Shown: positions 1-9,600 of the stretch, one piece after another | Layout of the letters: each line of letters opens with the position of its first letter | How positions within the stretch are numbered: the first letter of the stretch is position 1 | Assembly: GCF_024609245.1 (NCBI RefSeq) | Contig: NZ_JANJYH010000001.1 | Location: forward strand, 372,001 to 436,000 | Origin: Haloarchaeobius sp. FL176 | Lineage (GTDB): Archaea; Halobacteriota; Halobacteria; Halobacteriales; Natrialbaceae | Reading direction: 5' to 3' | Length of the DNA: 64,000 nt | The notes under the pieces: generated by a model | Told to the model about the DNA's origin: nothing | The model's database searches: none | The model's input: only the letters and a program-made list of their open reading frames with translations | Made by a program: the position numbers and the translations under genes

Positions 1-1
1 A

Positions 2-1231
2 GACGAGATAGAGGAGATGATCGTGACCGATTTCGTCCCGGCAGACGAAGTCGAAAAGATCGCAACCAGTTTCCAGTCGATTATTGAGGATCGTCGGTCG
101 GTGACAGTCGAATCAGCCTTCGAAACCAGCGACGGTGAACGTGTCCCCTTCGAGTTCACTGGTGCTCCGCTGGAAGATGCTGATGGTAGTCTGCGCGGTG
201 TGACCGGCGTGGGGCGGAATATCTCCAACAGAAAGGAGCGGGAACGCCGCTTCGAAGCAGTCTTCAACAACACCTACCAGTTCACCGGAATTATGTCGCC
301 CGACGGAACACTGCTTGAGATAAACCAGACAGCAATCGAATTCGCCGGGCGCAGTCGCGAGACACTCGTCGGACAGAAGATCTGGGACGCATACTGGTTC
401 CAATCAAACGAGACGGCCAAACGAACAGCAAGAGAGGCCGTCGAGACGGCCCGACGCGAAGAGCTGTTCCGGGAACAGATCTCCGTCCAGGGTGCCGATA
501 GAGAGGCAGTTATCGACTTCTCTGTCCGGCCAGTCGTCGACGACAGCGGTAACATAGAGCTGTTAATCGCCGAAGGACGGGATATCACTCGCCTCTCAGA
601 GCGGGAGCAACAACTCGACGTGACGAACAGGTTTCTCCGCCACAACATCCGGAATAAGCTGACCATCATCCAGGGCCACGCGTCGGTTATTGAAGAGGCC
701 GACGACGACCAGTTACAGTCCTACGGAAACAGGATTCTGATGGCAGCGACTGACCTCGACGGGTCTGCCGAGATGGCACGGAACATCCACGACGTGATAG
801 AGGCTGACCCGACACCCAAGAGAGTCAATCTCGCCGGACAGATCGAGAAAGCCGTTTCAGACGTGGGAGACGAGTATCCGGAGGCCAACCTGCCAGTTGA
901 TTCGCCAGAATCGGTCACAGTCGCCAGCCTTCCGTCGCTTCACGAGGCACTTGGCGAACTGCTTCGCGTCGTATTCAGGGATACCACAATCTCCAATCCG
1001 ACGGCGAAAGTTACTGTCACACAGGACGAGTCAATAACTCTCGAGATAACAACTGTCGACGGTGGTCTTTCCAGCATCGAACAGGAAGTGCTGGCGGGCG
1101 AAATAGACCTCAATCAGATACGGCACCCACAAGGGCTGGGAATCTGGTATGTCTACTGGCACGTCTGGTACTCCGGTGGCCGAGTCACAATCGACGGGAA
1201 CGATGTACGGATTCACTTTCCCGAGTCATGA
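2..1231 (+). CDS. PAS-domain sensor histidine kinase, 5' end outside the window
   Basis: The reading frame is open to the left edge, so the N-terminus is missing. What remains is the end of one PAS domain (up to 'VTGVGRNISNRKERERR'), a complete second PAS domain (about residues 80-195), a phospho-acceptor segment 'RFLRHNIRNKLTIIQGHA' typical of haloarchaeal kinases, and a C-terminal ATPase-like domain ending in 'QGLGIWYVYWHVWYSGG'. Such proteins sense a signal through PAS domains and phosphorylate a response regulator. The N box of the ATPase domain reads 'LGELLRVVF', without the usual Asn, and the G1 box is 'VDGGLSSIE', so ATP binding may be weak or lost. No response regulator gene is adjacent. 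Function in signalling is certain in outline; the signal is unknown. Confidence 0.85.
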   Translation, partial: DEIEEMIVTDFVPADEVEKIATSFQSIIEDRRSVTVESAFETSDGERVPFEFTGAPLEDADGSLRGVTGVGRNISNRKERERRFEAVFNNTYQFTGIMSPDGTLLEINQTAIEFAGRSRETLVGQKIWDAYWFQSNETAKRTAREAVETARREELFREQISVQGADREAVIDFSVRPVVDDSGNIELLIAEGRDITRLSEREQQLDVTNRFLRHNIRNKLTIIQGHASVIEEADDDQLQSYGNRILMAATDLDGSAEMARNIHDVIEADPTPKRVNLAGQIEKAVSDVGDEYPEANLPVDSPESVTVASLPSLHEALGELLRVVFRDTTISNPTAKVTVTQDESITLEITTVDGGLSSIEQEVLAGEIDLNQIRHPQGLGIWYVYWHVWYSGGRVTIDGNDVRIHFPES

Positions 1232-1659
1232 GGAATTTACTCAGATCGCCACTCTTCTCGCACCGTGCTACACGACGTTTCAGGACCAGCTCAGAGAGAT
1301 CGAAACCACTTTCTATCATCCATCTGAGTTATACGCCCCCAGAGAGTCGATGGCCCGACGCGGGTCGATAAAACACAGCAGGTGCGTTCGAGTTTCAAAG
1401 GCCAAGACCCACCGCGATCAAGTCTCTCCCACGGCGGGTAGCCCGAGTGCGGCCGCACTCACTGGGCGGACGCCAAAGGTGTAGTGCGTATACCAGCAGA
1501 AGGCCCCATGTTATCAAAAATTATATGTTCTCCTCACGGACTGGCTGATCTCTACAGCGACTACATCGTTCAAGGCTATCAAGCAGCCTATGGGATACGA
1601 TAGCGGGATCCCTCCCGATGCCCGGATATAACCAACGAGATTATACGCAAAATGGTAGA
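1232..1659. other. intergenic stretch without a supported gene
   Basis: No convincing gene is visible between the kinase and the tRNA. A 31-codon frame (ATG at 1508, stop by 1603) and a frame around 1380-1484 exist, but neither shows family features. An A-run at about 1516-1520 reads as a T-run on the minus strand and could end the tRNA transcript. The region may hold a degraded gene end. Confidence 0.5.
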
Positions 1660-1734
1660 AGCCGGTGGAGGGATTTGAACCCTCGACCTATTCCTTACGA
1701 AGGAATCGCTCTAGCCAGTCTGAGCTACACCGGC
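1660..1734 (-). tRNA. tRNA-Thr (anticodon CGT)
   Basis: The minus strand folds as a standard cloverleaf. The 7-bp acceptor stem is GCCGGTG paired with CACCGGC. The anticodon arm is ATTCC-TTCGTAA-GGAAT, giving anticodon CGT, and the T arm contains GGTTCAAATCC. The discriminator base is U, as expected for archaeal tRNA-Thr. CCA is not encoded. There is no sign of an intron. A TATA-like element (CCTTATTGT on the minus strand, about 1768-1776) lies upstream. Confidence 0.96.
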
Positions 1735-1796
1735 GCTCCGTGCGCACTCTCCCGTTGTCCGATGAGTACAATAAGGGTTGCGAATCGCCCCGGGAG

Positions 1797-2780
1797 TCAC
1801 GCTCTCGTCAGGCGAACGTCCAGGCAGACGTTGTACTCGTGAGGGGCGTACGAGCGGACGGTTCGCCGCTCCTCGACCGTGACATCGTACGCGGGTTCTG
1901 CGGCCGCACGGATCGCGCGCTCGCCCGGGCCGAATCGGTCGTCCTCGTGCTGGATGTCGTAGTAGTGGAGCACGCAGTCGTCGCCGGCGACGGCGACCGC
2001 AGTGTCGAGGAACTCCTCCGCGCTGTGGGGGAGGTTCATCACGACGCGGTCGGCCCAGTCGTGGTATCTCTCGCCAACGTCACGGACGTCACCCTGGACG
2101 GCGGTCAGCTGGGCCGTCGTGTCGTTCCGACGCGCGTTCTCGCGGAGATACTCGACGGCGGCTTCGTTCAGGTCCACCGCGACGACCTCGCCCCCGCGCG
2201 CCGCGGCCGGAATCGCGAACGGCCCGACACCGGCGAACATGTCGAAGACGTGCTCGCCCGGCTGGACCTGTTCGACGACGCGATGGCGTTCGGTCGCGAG
2301 CCGTGGCGAGAAGTAGACGGTGTCGAGATCCAGCGCGAACTCGTGGCCGTACTCGCGGTGCACGGTCTCCGTCTCCTCCCCGACGAGCACCGTCCAGTCG
2401 CGTACGCGGAGCTCGCCCTGAATCTTCGAAGCGCGGTCGACGACCGTCTCGACCGGGAGGTCGGAATCGACGATAGCCCGGGCGATTTCACGGGCCCGTG
2501 CCGGCTCGTCCTCGTCGACGATGGCGACGTCGCCGAGCCGCTCGTAGCTGAGGTCCTCGCCGAGGATGTCCGCCGGCGTCGTCGGTGTGCGCCGCGTCGG
2601 CGCGTCGTATGTGACGACGGTGAATTCTCCGGGAACCGCGTCGGCGTCGGTCACCGGGAGGTAGAGCCAGCCCTCGTCCCCGGTAATCGCGTACTCGTCG
2701 TCGAGCAGTTCCGCGTCGGCGAGCCGCTTTCGCGTCGTCTCGCCCTCGGACTGCTCGACGCGAACGCAGGGAACGTCCAT
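1797..2780 (-). CDS. trm5: tRNA (guanine-N1-)-methyltransferase, Trm5 family
   Basis: This 327-residue class I SAM-dependent methyltransferase is most likely the archaeal Trm5 that makes m1G37 next to the anticodon, which prevents frameshifting. The N-terminal third is a small substrate-binding domain. The SAM-binding core starts near residue 150 and shows 'FDMFAGVGPFAIPAA' and an acidic 'AVDLNEAA'. The catalytic loop 'VMNLPHSAEEFLD' has the NLPx signature of Trm5. The C-terminal 'RSYAPHEYNVCLDVRL' also fits the family. Length matches archaeal Trm5. Two Trm5 subtypes exist in archaea and I cannot fully exclude a related wybutosine enzyme. The gene is divergent from dphB with about 95 bp between them. 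Confidence 0.88.
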   Translation of the reverse strand: MDVPCVRVEQSEGETTRKRLADAELLDDEYAITGDEGWLYLPVTDADAVPGEFTVVTYDAPTRRTPTTPADILGEDLSYERLGDVAIVDEDEPARAREIARAIVDSDLPVETVVDRASKIQGELRVRDWTVLVGEETETVHREYGHEFALDLDTVYFSPRLATERHRVVEQVQPGEHVFDMFAGVGPFAIPAAARGGEVVAVDLNEAAVEYLRENARRNDTTAQLTAVQGDVRDVGERYHDWADRVVMNLPHSAEEFLDTAVAVAGDDCVLHYYDIQHEDDRFGPGERAIRAAAEPAYDVTVEERRTVRSYAPHEYNVCLDVRLTRA

Positions 2781-2874
2781 GGTCGAACCTACCTCGCGGC
2801 GGCCCTAACGCCTTCGCTTTCGGTGGGTGAGCCGAACACGGCCAACTTATCGGTCCGGCCGCCCGAACACCGGT

Positions 2875-3672
2875 ATGCTCACCTTCATCGGTCTCGGCCT
2901 GTACGACGAACGGTCCATCACCGTCGAGGGCCAGGAGGCGCTCCGGGCAGCTGACGCCGCCTACGCGGAACTGTACACGAGCAAGCTCGTCGGCGCGGAC
3001 ATCGAGGACGTCGCTGCGTACCACGACATCGATATCGAGGTTCGCGACCGGGCCGGCGTCGAACAGCACCCAGGGGAGATCCTCGACGCCGCCGAAGACC
3101 AGGACGTCGCTTTCCTCACTCCCGGCGACACGATGATCTCTACGACCCACGTCGACCTCCGCCTCCGCGCTGACGAGCACGGAATCGACACCCGGGTCAT
3201 CCACGGAACGACCGCACAGACCGCGACCAGCTCCCTCACTGGGCTCCAGAACTACCGGTTCGGCAAGGCCACTACGCTCCCCTTCGAGTACGCTCACGGC
3301 GGGGACGGCGTTCCCCAGAGCGTCCTCGACACCATCGCGGACAACCGCGAGCGCGGCCTCCACACCGTCGTCTACCTCGACATCAAGGTCGGCCGCGGCC
3401 CCGACGGCGACGACCCCACGCACGAGGAGTACATGACCGCCGACCACGCGGCCCGTCAGCTGGCCGAACACCTGCCGGACACGCTCGGCGTCGTCGTGGC
3501 CCGTGCGGGCAGCCCCGACCCACTCGTCACGGCCGACAGCCTCAGTGCACTCGCAGATCGTGAGTTCGGCGACCCGCTGCACCTGCTACTCGTCCCCGGA
3601 GAGTTACACCCGATCGAGGCTGACGCTCTTCGCGAACTCGCTGGAGCACCCAGGGAACTCGTCGAGTACTGA
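2875..3672 (+). CDS. dphB: diphthine synthase
   Basis: This 265-residue protein belongs to the tetrapyrrole methylase superfamily and is the SAM-dependent methyltransferase of diphthamide synthesis, which modifies a histidine of elongation factor aEF-2. The start at 2875 gives the classical N-terminus 'MLTFIGLGLYDERSITVEG'; an upstream in-frame start would add 16 unrelated residues. Further family marks are 'LTPGDTMISTTHVDLRLRA', 'STTAQTATSSLTGLQNYRFG' in altered form, and a C-terminal 'LHLLLVPGELHPIEADAL'. A TATA-like sequence 'AACTTATCGG' lies about 30 bp upstream, which suggests a leaderless message. Confidence 0.95.
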   Translation: MLTFIGLGLYDERSITVEGQEALRAADAAYAELYTSKLVGADIEDVAAYHDIDIEVRDRAGVEQHPGEILDAAEDQDVAFLTPGDTMISTTHVDLRLRADEHGIDTRVIHGTTAQTATSSLTGLQNYRFGKATTLPFEYAHGGDGVPQSVLDTIADNRERGLHTVVYLDIKVGRGPDGDDPTHEEYMTADHAARQLAEHLPDTLGVVVARAGSPDPLVTADSLSALADREFGDPLHLLLVPGELHPIEADALRELAGAPRELVEY

Positions 3673-3758
3673 AACGGATTCGTTCTCCGGATTGACCGAC
3701 GTGACGAGTGCCGACAGTCGCGAGAATCGACATTGCTGGCGCTGGTGGATGTAGCGTC

Positions 3759-3801
3759 CGAAAGAAAACGAAGTACCGCGAAGGACCGGACGAAGTCCGG
3801 T
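3759..3801 (-). terminator. hairpin plus T-rich tract ending the surface-protein operon
   Basis: Just after the stop of the PGF-CTERM gene, the minus strand has a perfect 7-bp stem (3785-3791 with 3795-3801, ACCGGAC/GTCCGGT) closed by the loop TTC. It is followed 12-20 bases later by the T-rich run CTTCGTTTTCTTTCGG (3757-3772). This looks like a transcription end for the minus-strand operon. It could also end dphB transcripts from the other side less well, because that strand has A-runs there. Confidence 0.6.
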
Positions 3802-3812
3802 TAGTTAGCTAT

Positions 3813-6593
3813 CTAGTTCTGACGGCGGAGCGCGAGGAGCGCTGCGCCCATCAGAGCGACGAGTGCGACACCGATGCCGAAGCCGGGCTGACCGCCATCA
3901 TCGCTTTCAGTGTCGGTCGGCGTGTCCGTCTGCGTCGCCGTCGGAGTCGGCGTTGCCGTCTCGGTCGGCGTCGGCGTTGCCGTCTCGGTCGGCGTCGGCG
4001 TGCTCTCTGCCTCGACCGTTATCTCAGCCGTCCGGCTGGAGTCGCCCGCGGAGATACCGTGCGTGTAGGTACCCGCGTCGACGTCAGCCGCGATGCTGAA
4101 CTCGACGGTCTTGGACTCGCCGGGTGCGAGCGTGACTTCCCGAGAGTCGACGACGTCACCGCCGAACGTGAATTCGACAGTCGTCGTGCCCTCGGTGCCA
4201 CCGTTGTTCGCGACGGTGGCCGTGGCGGTCACTTCGTCACCGACGGTGACCGTACCGGGTGCGCTGAGGTCGGAGACCTCGAACGAAGCCGGTGCGGCGG
4301 CCTCAGTGACCATACCGTCAGCCGTTGCGACCGTGGACCCAGCGACACGTGCGTTCACACTGAACGTGCTGTTGACGGAGACATCGCTGAAGTTTGCCTC
4401 GAAAGACCACGTGCCGTCGGGCTGAACTGTCGCGCTACCCTGCTCGAGGAAGGAAACGCCGGAGTCGGCGTCCGTGCCGGGCAGGCGGAAGTTAATCTTC
4501 GTACCGGGTGCCAGCGTCGACTCACCGGAGATGGTCTGGGCCGAGTCAGACTCGACGACAACCATGTCCTCGTCGTTAACGTCGATGCTGGTGCTGCGTT
4601 CGATTACCTGGAACTCCGTCGTCACGGTCTGCTGGGAGCCCGCGAGCGGACCCTTAGCGACCGTGAGGTTTGCGACGTAGTCGCCGTGACCGACGAGACT
4701 GTCGAACGTTCGACCGTCACGCTCAGCAGTCAGGTCGTCAGTGTCGGACACCAGGTAGTAGGTGTCTGCACCGAACGGCGCGATGACGTCCGTGTTCTCG
4801 CTGCTGAGGCTGACCGTGCGCGGAGCGAAGTTCCGAGCGGGGTCTGCCTCCGTGACCGTCAGCGAGACGTCTCCGGCGAGGCCCGAGTCGCTGTTCGCGA
4901 CTGCGAGAACGTTACCGAAGCCGGAGAGACCGCTGGCTTCGAGCTCGTGGACCAGGTAGTCACCACTGGCAATGTCATCGCTTTCGGTGATGACACTTGC
5001 ATTGATGCCTGCAGTAACGTCTTCGCCGTCAACGTCGCCGTCATTGTTGACGTCGAGATTGGCGTTACCCGGGATAGTCCAGGTGTTCAGCGAAGTCGTG
5101 CTGCGCGGTCGGATGTCGAACGTGCCGACGTTCTGCGCGTCAGCCGTCGTGTCCGAGCCAGCTGCAATCTCAAGCTGGTAGCCGCCAGTTGCGATGAGTT
5201 CGTTGCTACCGAAGTAGCTCTCATCGACCGGCGTGACGCTGTCGTCCCCAACTGCCAGGAACGTGTTCTGCGCGTTGTCGTCCGTCATCGACGCAGTGTT
5301 GACGATGAACGCAACCGACCCGTCCTTGTTCTCGTCGGTAACGGTCAGGTTGGCCGTGTAGCCTTCGTCAGCGTTACCGATCTGAACTGCGGCGGTCTTC
5401 GTGTTGTCCATCGTCACGGTGACCAGCGCGAGATCACCGAGTTCGTCTTGGTACAGCGAGTTAGAAGCGGCGAAGTCGGCCGACCCGGACTGCGCCTGGT
5501 CGACGTTCACCGTCGCGCTCGCTGCGTTACCAGTGTCTGCGACGACGAAGTTCGTCTCGTAGGCACCGGTATCTTGGTCGTCGACACTGTCGAAGTCGGC
5601 GGTCAGGACCGAATCGATGCCGTACGTAGTGCTAGTGACAAGCAGTGCGTCAGCCTCGTCGTTGCTGTCACCGTCCTCGTTCCAGTCGATGTAGTCGCCG
5701 CTCACACCGAAGACCGTCTCGGTCTCACTCGGGGTGAGCTTGTCGTTGACTATGTAGAGAGTGTAGCCGTTGCGGTTCGAGTCGAGTTCGATCTCCGTCG
5801 TGGAGTCGGGCGCCTCGTTCGTGACGTTCACCGGCGAGACGTCCTCAACGGAGAACCGCTGGGACGTGACGTCGAACTCCACGGTGGTGGAGCCGTCATT
5901 GTTCGTTAGGCGGTACGTGTCCGTGCTGAGCCCGGACGTATCAACAGTGACGACACCGTCGTCGTTGTTGACAGCCGTCTCGAACGTCCAGCCGTCCTCA
6001 ACCTGCTGCTCGAGCTCGACATTCTCGCCTGCGGCGAAGGAGTCAGTCTCGTATGCGACCTGGCCGGACCAGAGACGGTCGCCCTCGTCGATCTCAGGCG
6101 TGTAGTCCTGGCCGTCGTCGCCGTCGTCGCCATCCTGACCGTCGTCAGCCGACTGGACGGTCACGGACGTGTCGACGGTTGATTCACTCTCGCCCATGGC
6201 GCCGTCTGCGGTAACCGCCAGGTCACCGGTCGAGGCATCACTAGCGACGTTGAAGGTGACCGTCGTCGTGACGGACGAACCCTGGTCGACTCCGCTGAGG
6301 TAGATGACTACCCCATTGGAGAGCTGGCCGTCTCCACTTGCGCTCGCTGCCTCAACACCCGAGGGGGTGTCGAGAGCGATTGCTGCGGAGCCGGCGTCTT
6401 CGTCACCATCATTGGTGAGCGTATATTCAATCTGGAACTGTCCCCCTTGGTCGACGGGCGAATCGGGGCCGGAAGCGGTCAGAGCCGCTTGCGACGGCGT
6501 TGCGGACGCAGATACGGGAACGGCCGCAAAGACCGACAGCACCATCAGTGCTGCCAGGCCGATTGCCCAGACTTGTTTCGTTGTGTCTGTCAT
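3813..6593 (-). CDS. secreted surface protein with BGTF-like core, CARDB domain and PGF-CTERM anchor
   Basis: This 926-residue protein is exported and probably lipid-anchored to the cell surface. A Sec signal peptide covers residues 1-30. An acidic linker (about 149-163) precedes a long beta-rich region starting near residue 170 that resembles the BGTF surface domain of haloarchaeal S-layer-type proteins. An EF-hand/dockerin-like loop 'DVNNDGDVDGED' is near residue 515, and a second acidic loop 'DWNEDGDSNDEAD' comes earlier. A CARDB-type adhesion domain (about 766-861) is followed by three TPTPTETA-type repeats, then 'PGFGIGVALVALMG' with a final RRQN, the PGF-CTERM signal cut by archaeosortase ArtA. 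Several Asn-X-Ser/Thr sites are present. It is second in an operon, 27 bp behind a larger surface protein. Confidence 0.88.
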   Translation of the reverse strand: MTDTTKQVWAIGLAALMVLSVFAAVPVSASATPSQAALTASGPDSPVDQGGQFQIEYTLTNDGDEDAGSAAIALDTPSGVEAASASGDGQLSNGVVIYLSGVDQGSSVTTTVTFNVASDASTGDLAVTADGAMGESESTVDTSVTVQSADDGQDGDDGDDGQDYTPEIDEGDRLWSGQVAYETDSFAAGENVELEQQVEDGWTFETAVNNDDGVVTVDTSGLSTDTYRLTNNDGSTTVEFDVTSQRFSVEDVSPVNVTNEAPDSTTEIELDSNRNGYTLYIVNDKLTPSETETVFGVSGDYIDWNEDGDSNDEADALLVTSTTYGIDSVLTADFDSVDDQDTGAYETNFVVADTGNAASATVNVDQAQSGSADFAASNSLYQDELGDLALVTVTMDNTKTAAVQIGNADEGYTANLTVTDENKDGSVAFIVNTASMTDDNAQNTFLAVGDDSVTPVDESYFGSNELIATGGYQLEIAAGSDTTADAQNVGTFDIRPRSTTSLNTWTIPGNANLDVNNDGDVDGEDVTAGINASVITESDDIASGDYLVHELEASGLSGFGNVLAVANSDSGLAGDVSLTVTEADPARNFAPRTVSLSSENTDVIAPFGADTYYLVSDTDDLTAERDGRTFDSLVGHGDYVANLTVAKGPLAGSQQTVTTEFQVIERSTSIDVNDEDMVVVESDSAQTISGESTLAPGTKINFRLPGTDADSGVSFLEQGSATVQPDGTWSFEANFSDVSVNSTFSVNARVAGSTVATADGMVTEAAAPASFEVSDLSAPGTVTVGDEVTATATVANNGGTEGTTTVEFTFGGDVVDSREVTLAPGESKTVEFSIAADVDAGTYTHGISAGDSSRTAEITVEAESTPTPTETATPTPTETATPTPTATQTDTPTDTESDDGGQPGFGIGVALVALMGAALLALRRQN

Positions 6594-6620
6594 AGGTCGT
6601 TGATTGTGTTCGCTATCTCG

Positions 6621-9600
6621 TTAGTTGTCTGCGTTGTAGGCATCGATCACGGCCAGGATGTCCTGGATCGTGGCGTTGCCGTTGTTGTACTCGTCGATGA
6701 CGCTGAGGACGTCCTGGATGGTCGTCGTCTCATCGCCACTGCTTTCGATCGTCAGCGTCGTCGCTTCTGTGTCGTCAGAGGACGACACCTGAACCGTGTA
6801 GCTACCAGCATCGAGACCGGTCGTGTCGATGGCGGAGCTGATCGTGACCGTCTCACCGCCCGAGATGATCTCGGTGGTCACGGTCTGCGTCGACACCACG
6901 GTACTGCCGTTCAGCACCTCAATCGTGGCATCCTCGGTGGACGCCACGGAGCCACCGTTTTCGATGTCGGCGGTCACAGTCACGGTGTCACCGCTGGTCG
7001 CGTTGACCGGGTCGACTCCGAGGTTGGACACCTGGAAGTCGCTCGGGGTGGCACCAACGATGACGAGGTTCACGTCGTCAGTAACACTTGCTCTGGTCTG
7101 ACCGTCACCGAGACCGGGCAGTTGCTGAACCGGCGACTCGGCGCGGACGCTGTACTGGTTGTTGGATGCCTTGGCCGGCACACGCGGGAGCGTGTACTTT
7201 CCAAGGAAGCCAGCGTCGTTGTCGGATTTCGTGTACAGCGTGAAGCCGGAATCGGGGTCCGGAGCGACCAGACCATACTGCTGACGCACTGTCGAGTTGA
7301 AGTCCTCGAACCGGTAGTTTGCGAGGTCCTCGAACGCCACTGCTTCACTGGTAACCAGGAAGTTGCTGTTATCGAGCTCAGCCGGTTCAAAGCCGGGCTG
7401 ACTGGCGTTGTAGGAGTCCTCGTAGATACTGACCGTTGCGTGCGTGTTGTTGAGCCGCTCGATACGAACTTCGACGCTGTTTTCGTTCAGCTGGAACGCT
7501 TCCACCCAGACTCCGGCATCCGCAATCGGATTGTTGCTCTCGTCAGTGACGATACCGGAGAGCGAACCGAACTGCGTGATGCCGGTAATGGCCTTTGCGG
7601 TAGCGTCCGTTGCGCCCTCGTCGGTCGTCGACTGAGCGTAGACGCCCGAGAAGAACCCTTCATCGGTAACTGCGTCCGCAGGCGTGCCTGCGGGCGGAGT
7701 GACGACTCCGAGGTCCTGCGTGGACACGTCAGACTGAAGCCAGAGGATAGCCTGGCCGTCATCACCGGTTGCAACGGTGATGGTGTTGTTGACCGAATCC
7801 TGGCTAAGTATCGTTCCGCCAGCAACGTTGGTCCACTCACCGTTGAAGTTGTCCTCGTTGGCGTCAGTCGAGCCGAGTTCATTGTCGGGGACCGTCACGG
7901 TCACGGTGCCGTTAATCGGGTCGCCCGAGCTCTCGGCAGTCGTCTGGAGCAGGTCAACCTCGACGGCGGAGTCGTCACGGGGGAGAACCTGCGTGAAGCC
8001 ATCAGACTGGTTGTTGTACGCGTACTCTTCGTATGCGTCGGGGTTTGCAGCGTCCGACGGCGCTGCGTCCGTCGACGGGAGCAGCGCGATCGCGTCGATG
8101 TTGACGACCGGGTCAACATCACGCTCCTCAAGCACCAAGGTTTCGTCGTTCTGGTCCTCGTAGGTAGCGCCATTCTCGGTGACGAGAACGTCTGCGAAGT
8201 CACGATCGTAGCCAGTCTTCTCGGCGATGATCGTGTAGTAGACGCCTGCCTGCCCGTCAGTGTAGAGCTGATCAAGCAGGTAGTCGCCGTCCTCGTTGGT
8301 CTCATCGATCAGCTGCGGGCCGTCAGCACTGCTGTCGGCTGCAGCCTGGTCGGAGGTCAGGTTCTCGGACGTCTGGATGACCACGTCGGTCGCCGAGACG
8401 TTCTGGAACGGATCGTCCGGTGTAGTACCGATCGAAGCCTCGCGGCTTGCGTTCGTCTGCTTGGTCGAAACCTGGACCGTGTAGTTCCCCGCCTCGAGCG
8501 GCGTGATGAGGAACGCGGACTGACTGTCGTCGTTACGGTCCGTGGCGAAGAAGCCCTGACCAACATCGTTGTTGGTCGTGTTCAGGGAGTCGACCAGACC
8601 AACCTGTTCATCTTGGTTCCACATCCCAGGCCCGGAGGAGTCATCTTCCTCAAGCTCACCTATTCCCGCAAGGGGGTCGGCGATTCCAACTTCCGACGCA
8701 AGCCGGACCTGAGTTTCAAGGCCACCATCTTCACCGAAGTCGGGGCCAACCTCAACCTCGTACTCGTCGTTGTCCATCACTTCACCGGTGTCCTGATCGA
8801 TGACGCGGTAGTACAGCGTGTCTCCCGCGCTCGCACCGAAGTCAGTGACGTCGACCGTAGTCCAGATAGTGTTGGACCGGTACTGTGCCGACGTGACCGT
8901 CCACACAGTTGCATCGTCGAGACCACTTGTGGTGTCGCCGTCGAACACCTGGCCAACGAACTGACCCTCACCGGACAGCACGCCGAAGCGCACCGGCGCG
9001 GTGTCAAATATCGTCGTGGTGGAGTTGGTGACAGTTGCGTTGAGCGTTGCGGACTGAACGACACCTGACCGTGCGGTGAAGTACGTTTCACCGTTGGCGT
9101 TTGTCGTGTTCGTGATGGCGCCAGCAGTGACAGACTGGTCCTCGTCTCCGAGGGTAATGAGGTCACCGTTGTCGGAGAGAGTGACATCGATACCCTCGAG
9201 GCGCACGTCGGTCTCCTCGCCGATCTGGCCGTACACAGTTGCACGGTATTCGACGAGCGTACTGTCATCGGCGGGACCCGAAGTCGTATCGACAGGCTCG
9301 AGAACGACGCGTTTGGGCTCTGCGGTCGCCTGCAGCGTCACGTCGAGCTGACGGTTGTCGTCAGCTGGAGTCAGCGAGGCAGCCGCAGACGTTTCGGTGG
9401 TGAAGCCGCCCTTCTGGGCCTGTGCACGGTAGTCACCGTACGGCACGCCAAGGGGCAGGGTGTTACCGTCCGTGTTCGTAGTCAGGGGGTTGTCAGGGTT
9501 GACGATGTTCCCCGTGTTGGTGTTGATGATGAACACCTGTGCGCTCTCGACGTCGCCTTGCGTGAAGGAGTTCACGTAGGCCGAAATCACGCCGGGTGCA

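Noticed and set aside
1380-1603. Possible remnant of a transposon gene or a 31-codon gene
   Set aside because: No inverted repeats, no transposase motifs and no supporting promoter; too short to judge.
3708-5909. 733-codon plus-strand frame opposite the PGF-CTERM protein gene
   Set aside because: It is Arg- and Val-rich with no family features and lies wholly opposite a gene with signal peptide and anchor. Long antisense frames are common in high-GC haloarchaeal DNA.
6447-9068. 873-codon plus-strand frame opposite the large surface protein
   Set aside because: Same reasoning: low-complexity shadow of a strongly biased coding strand.
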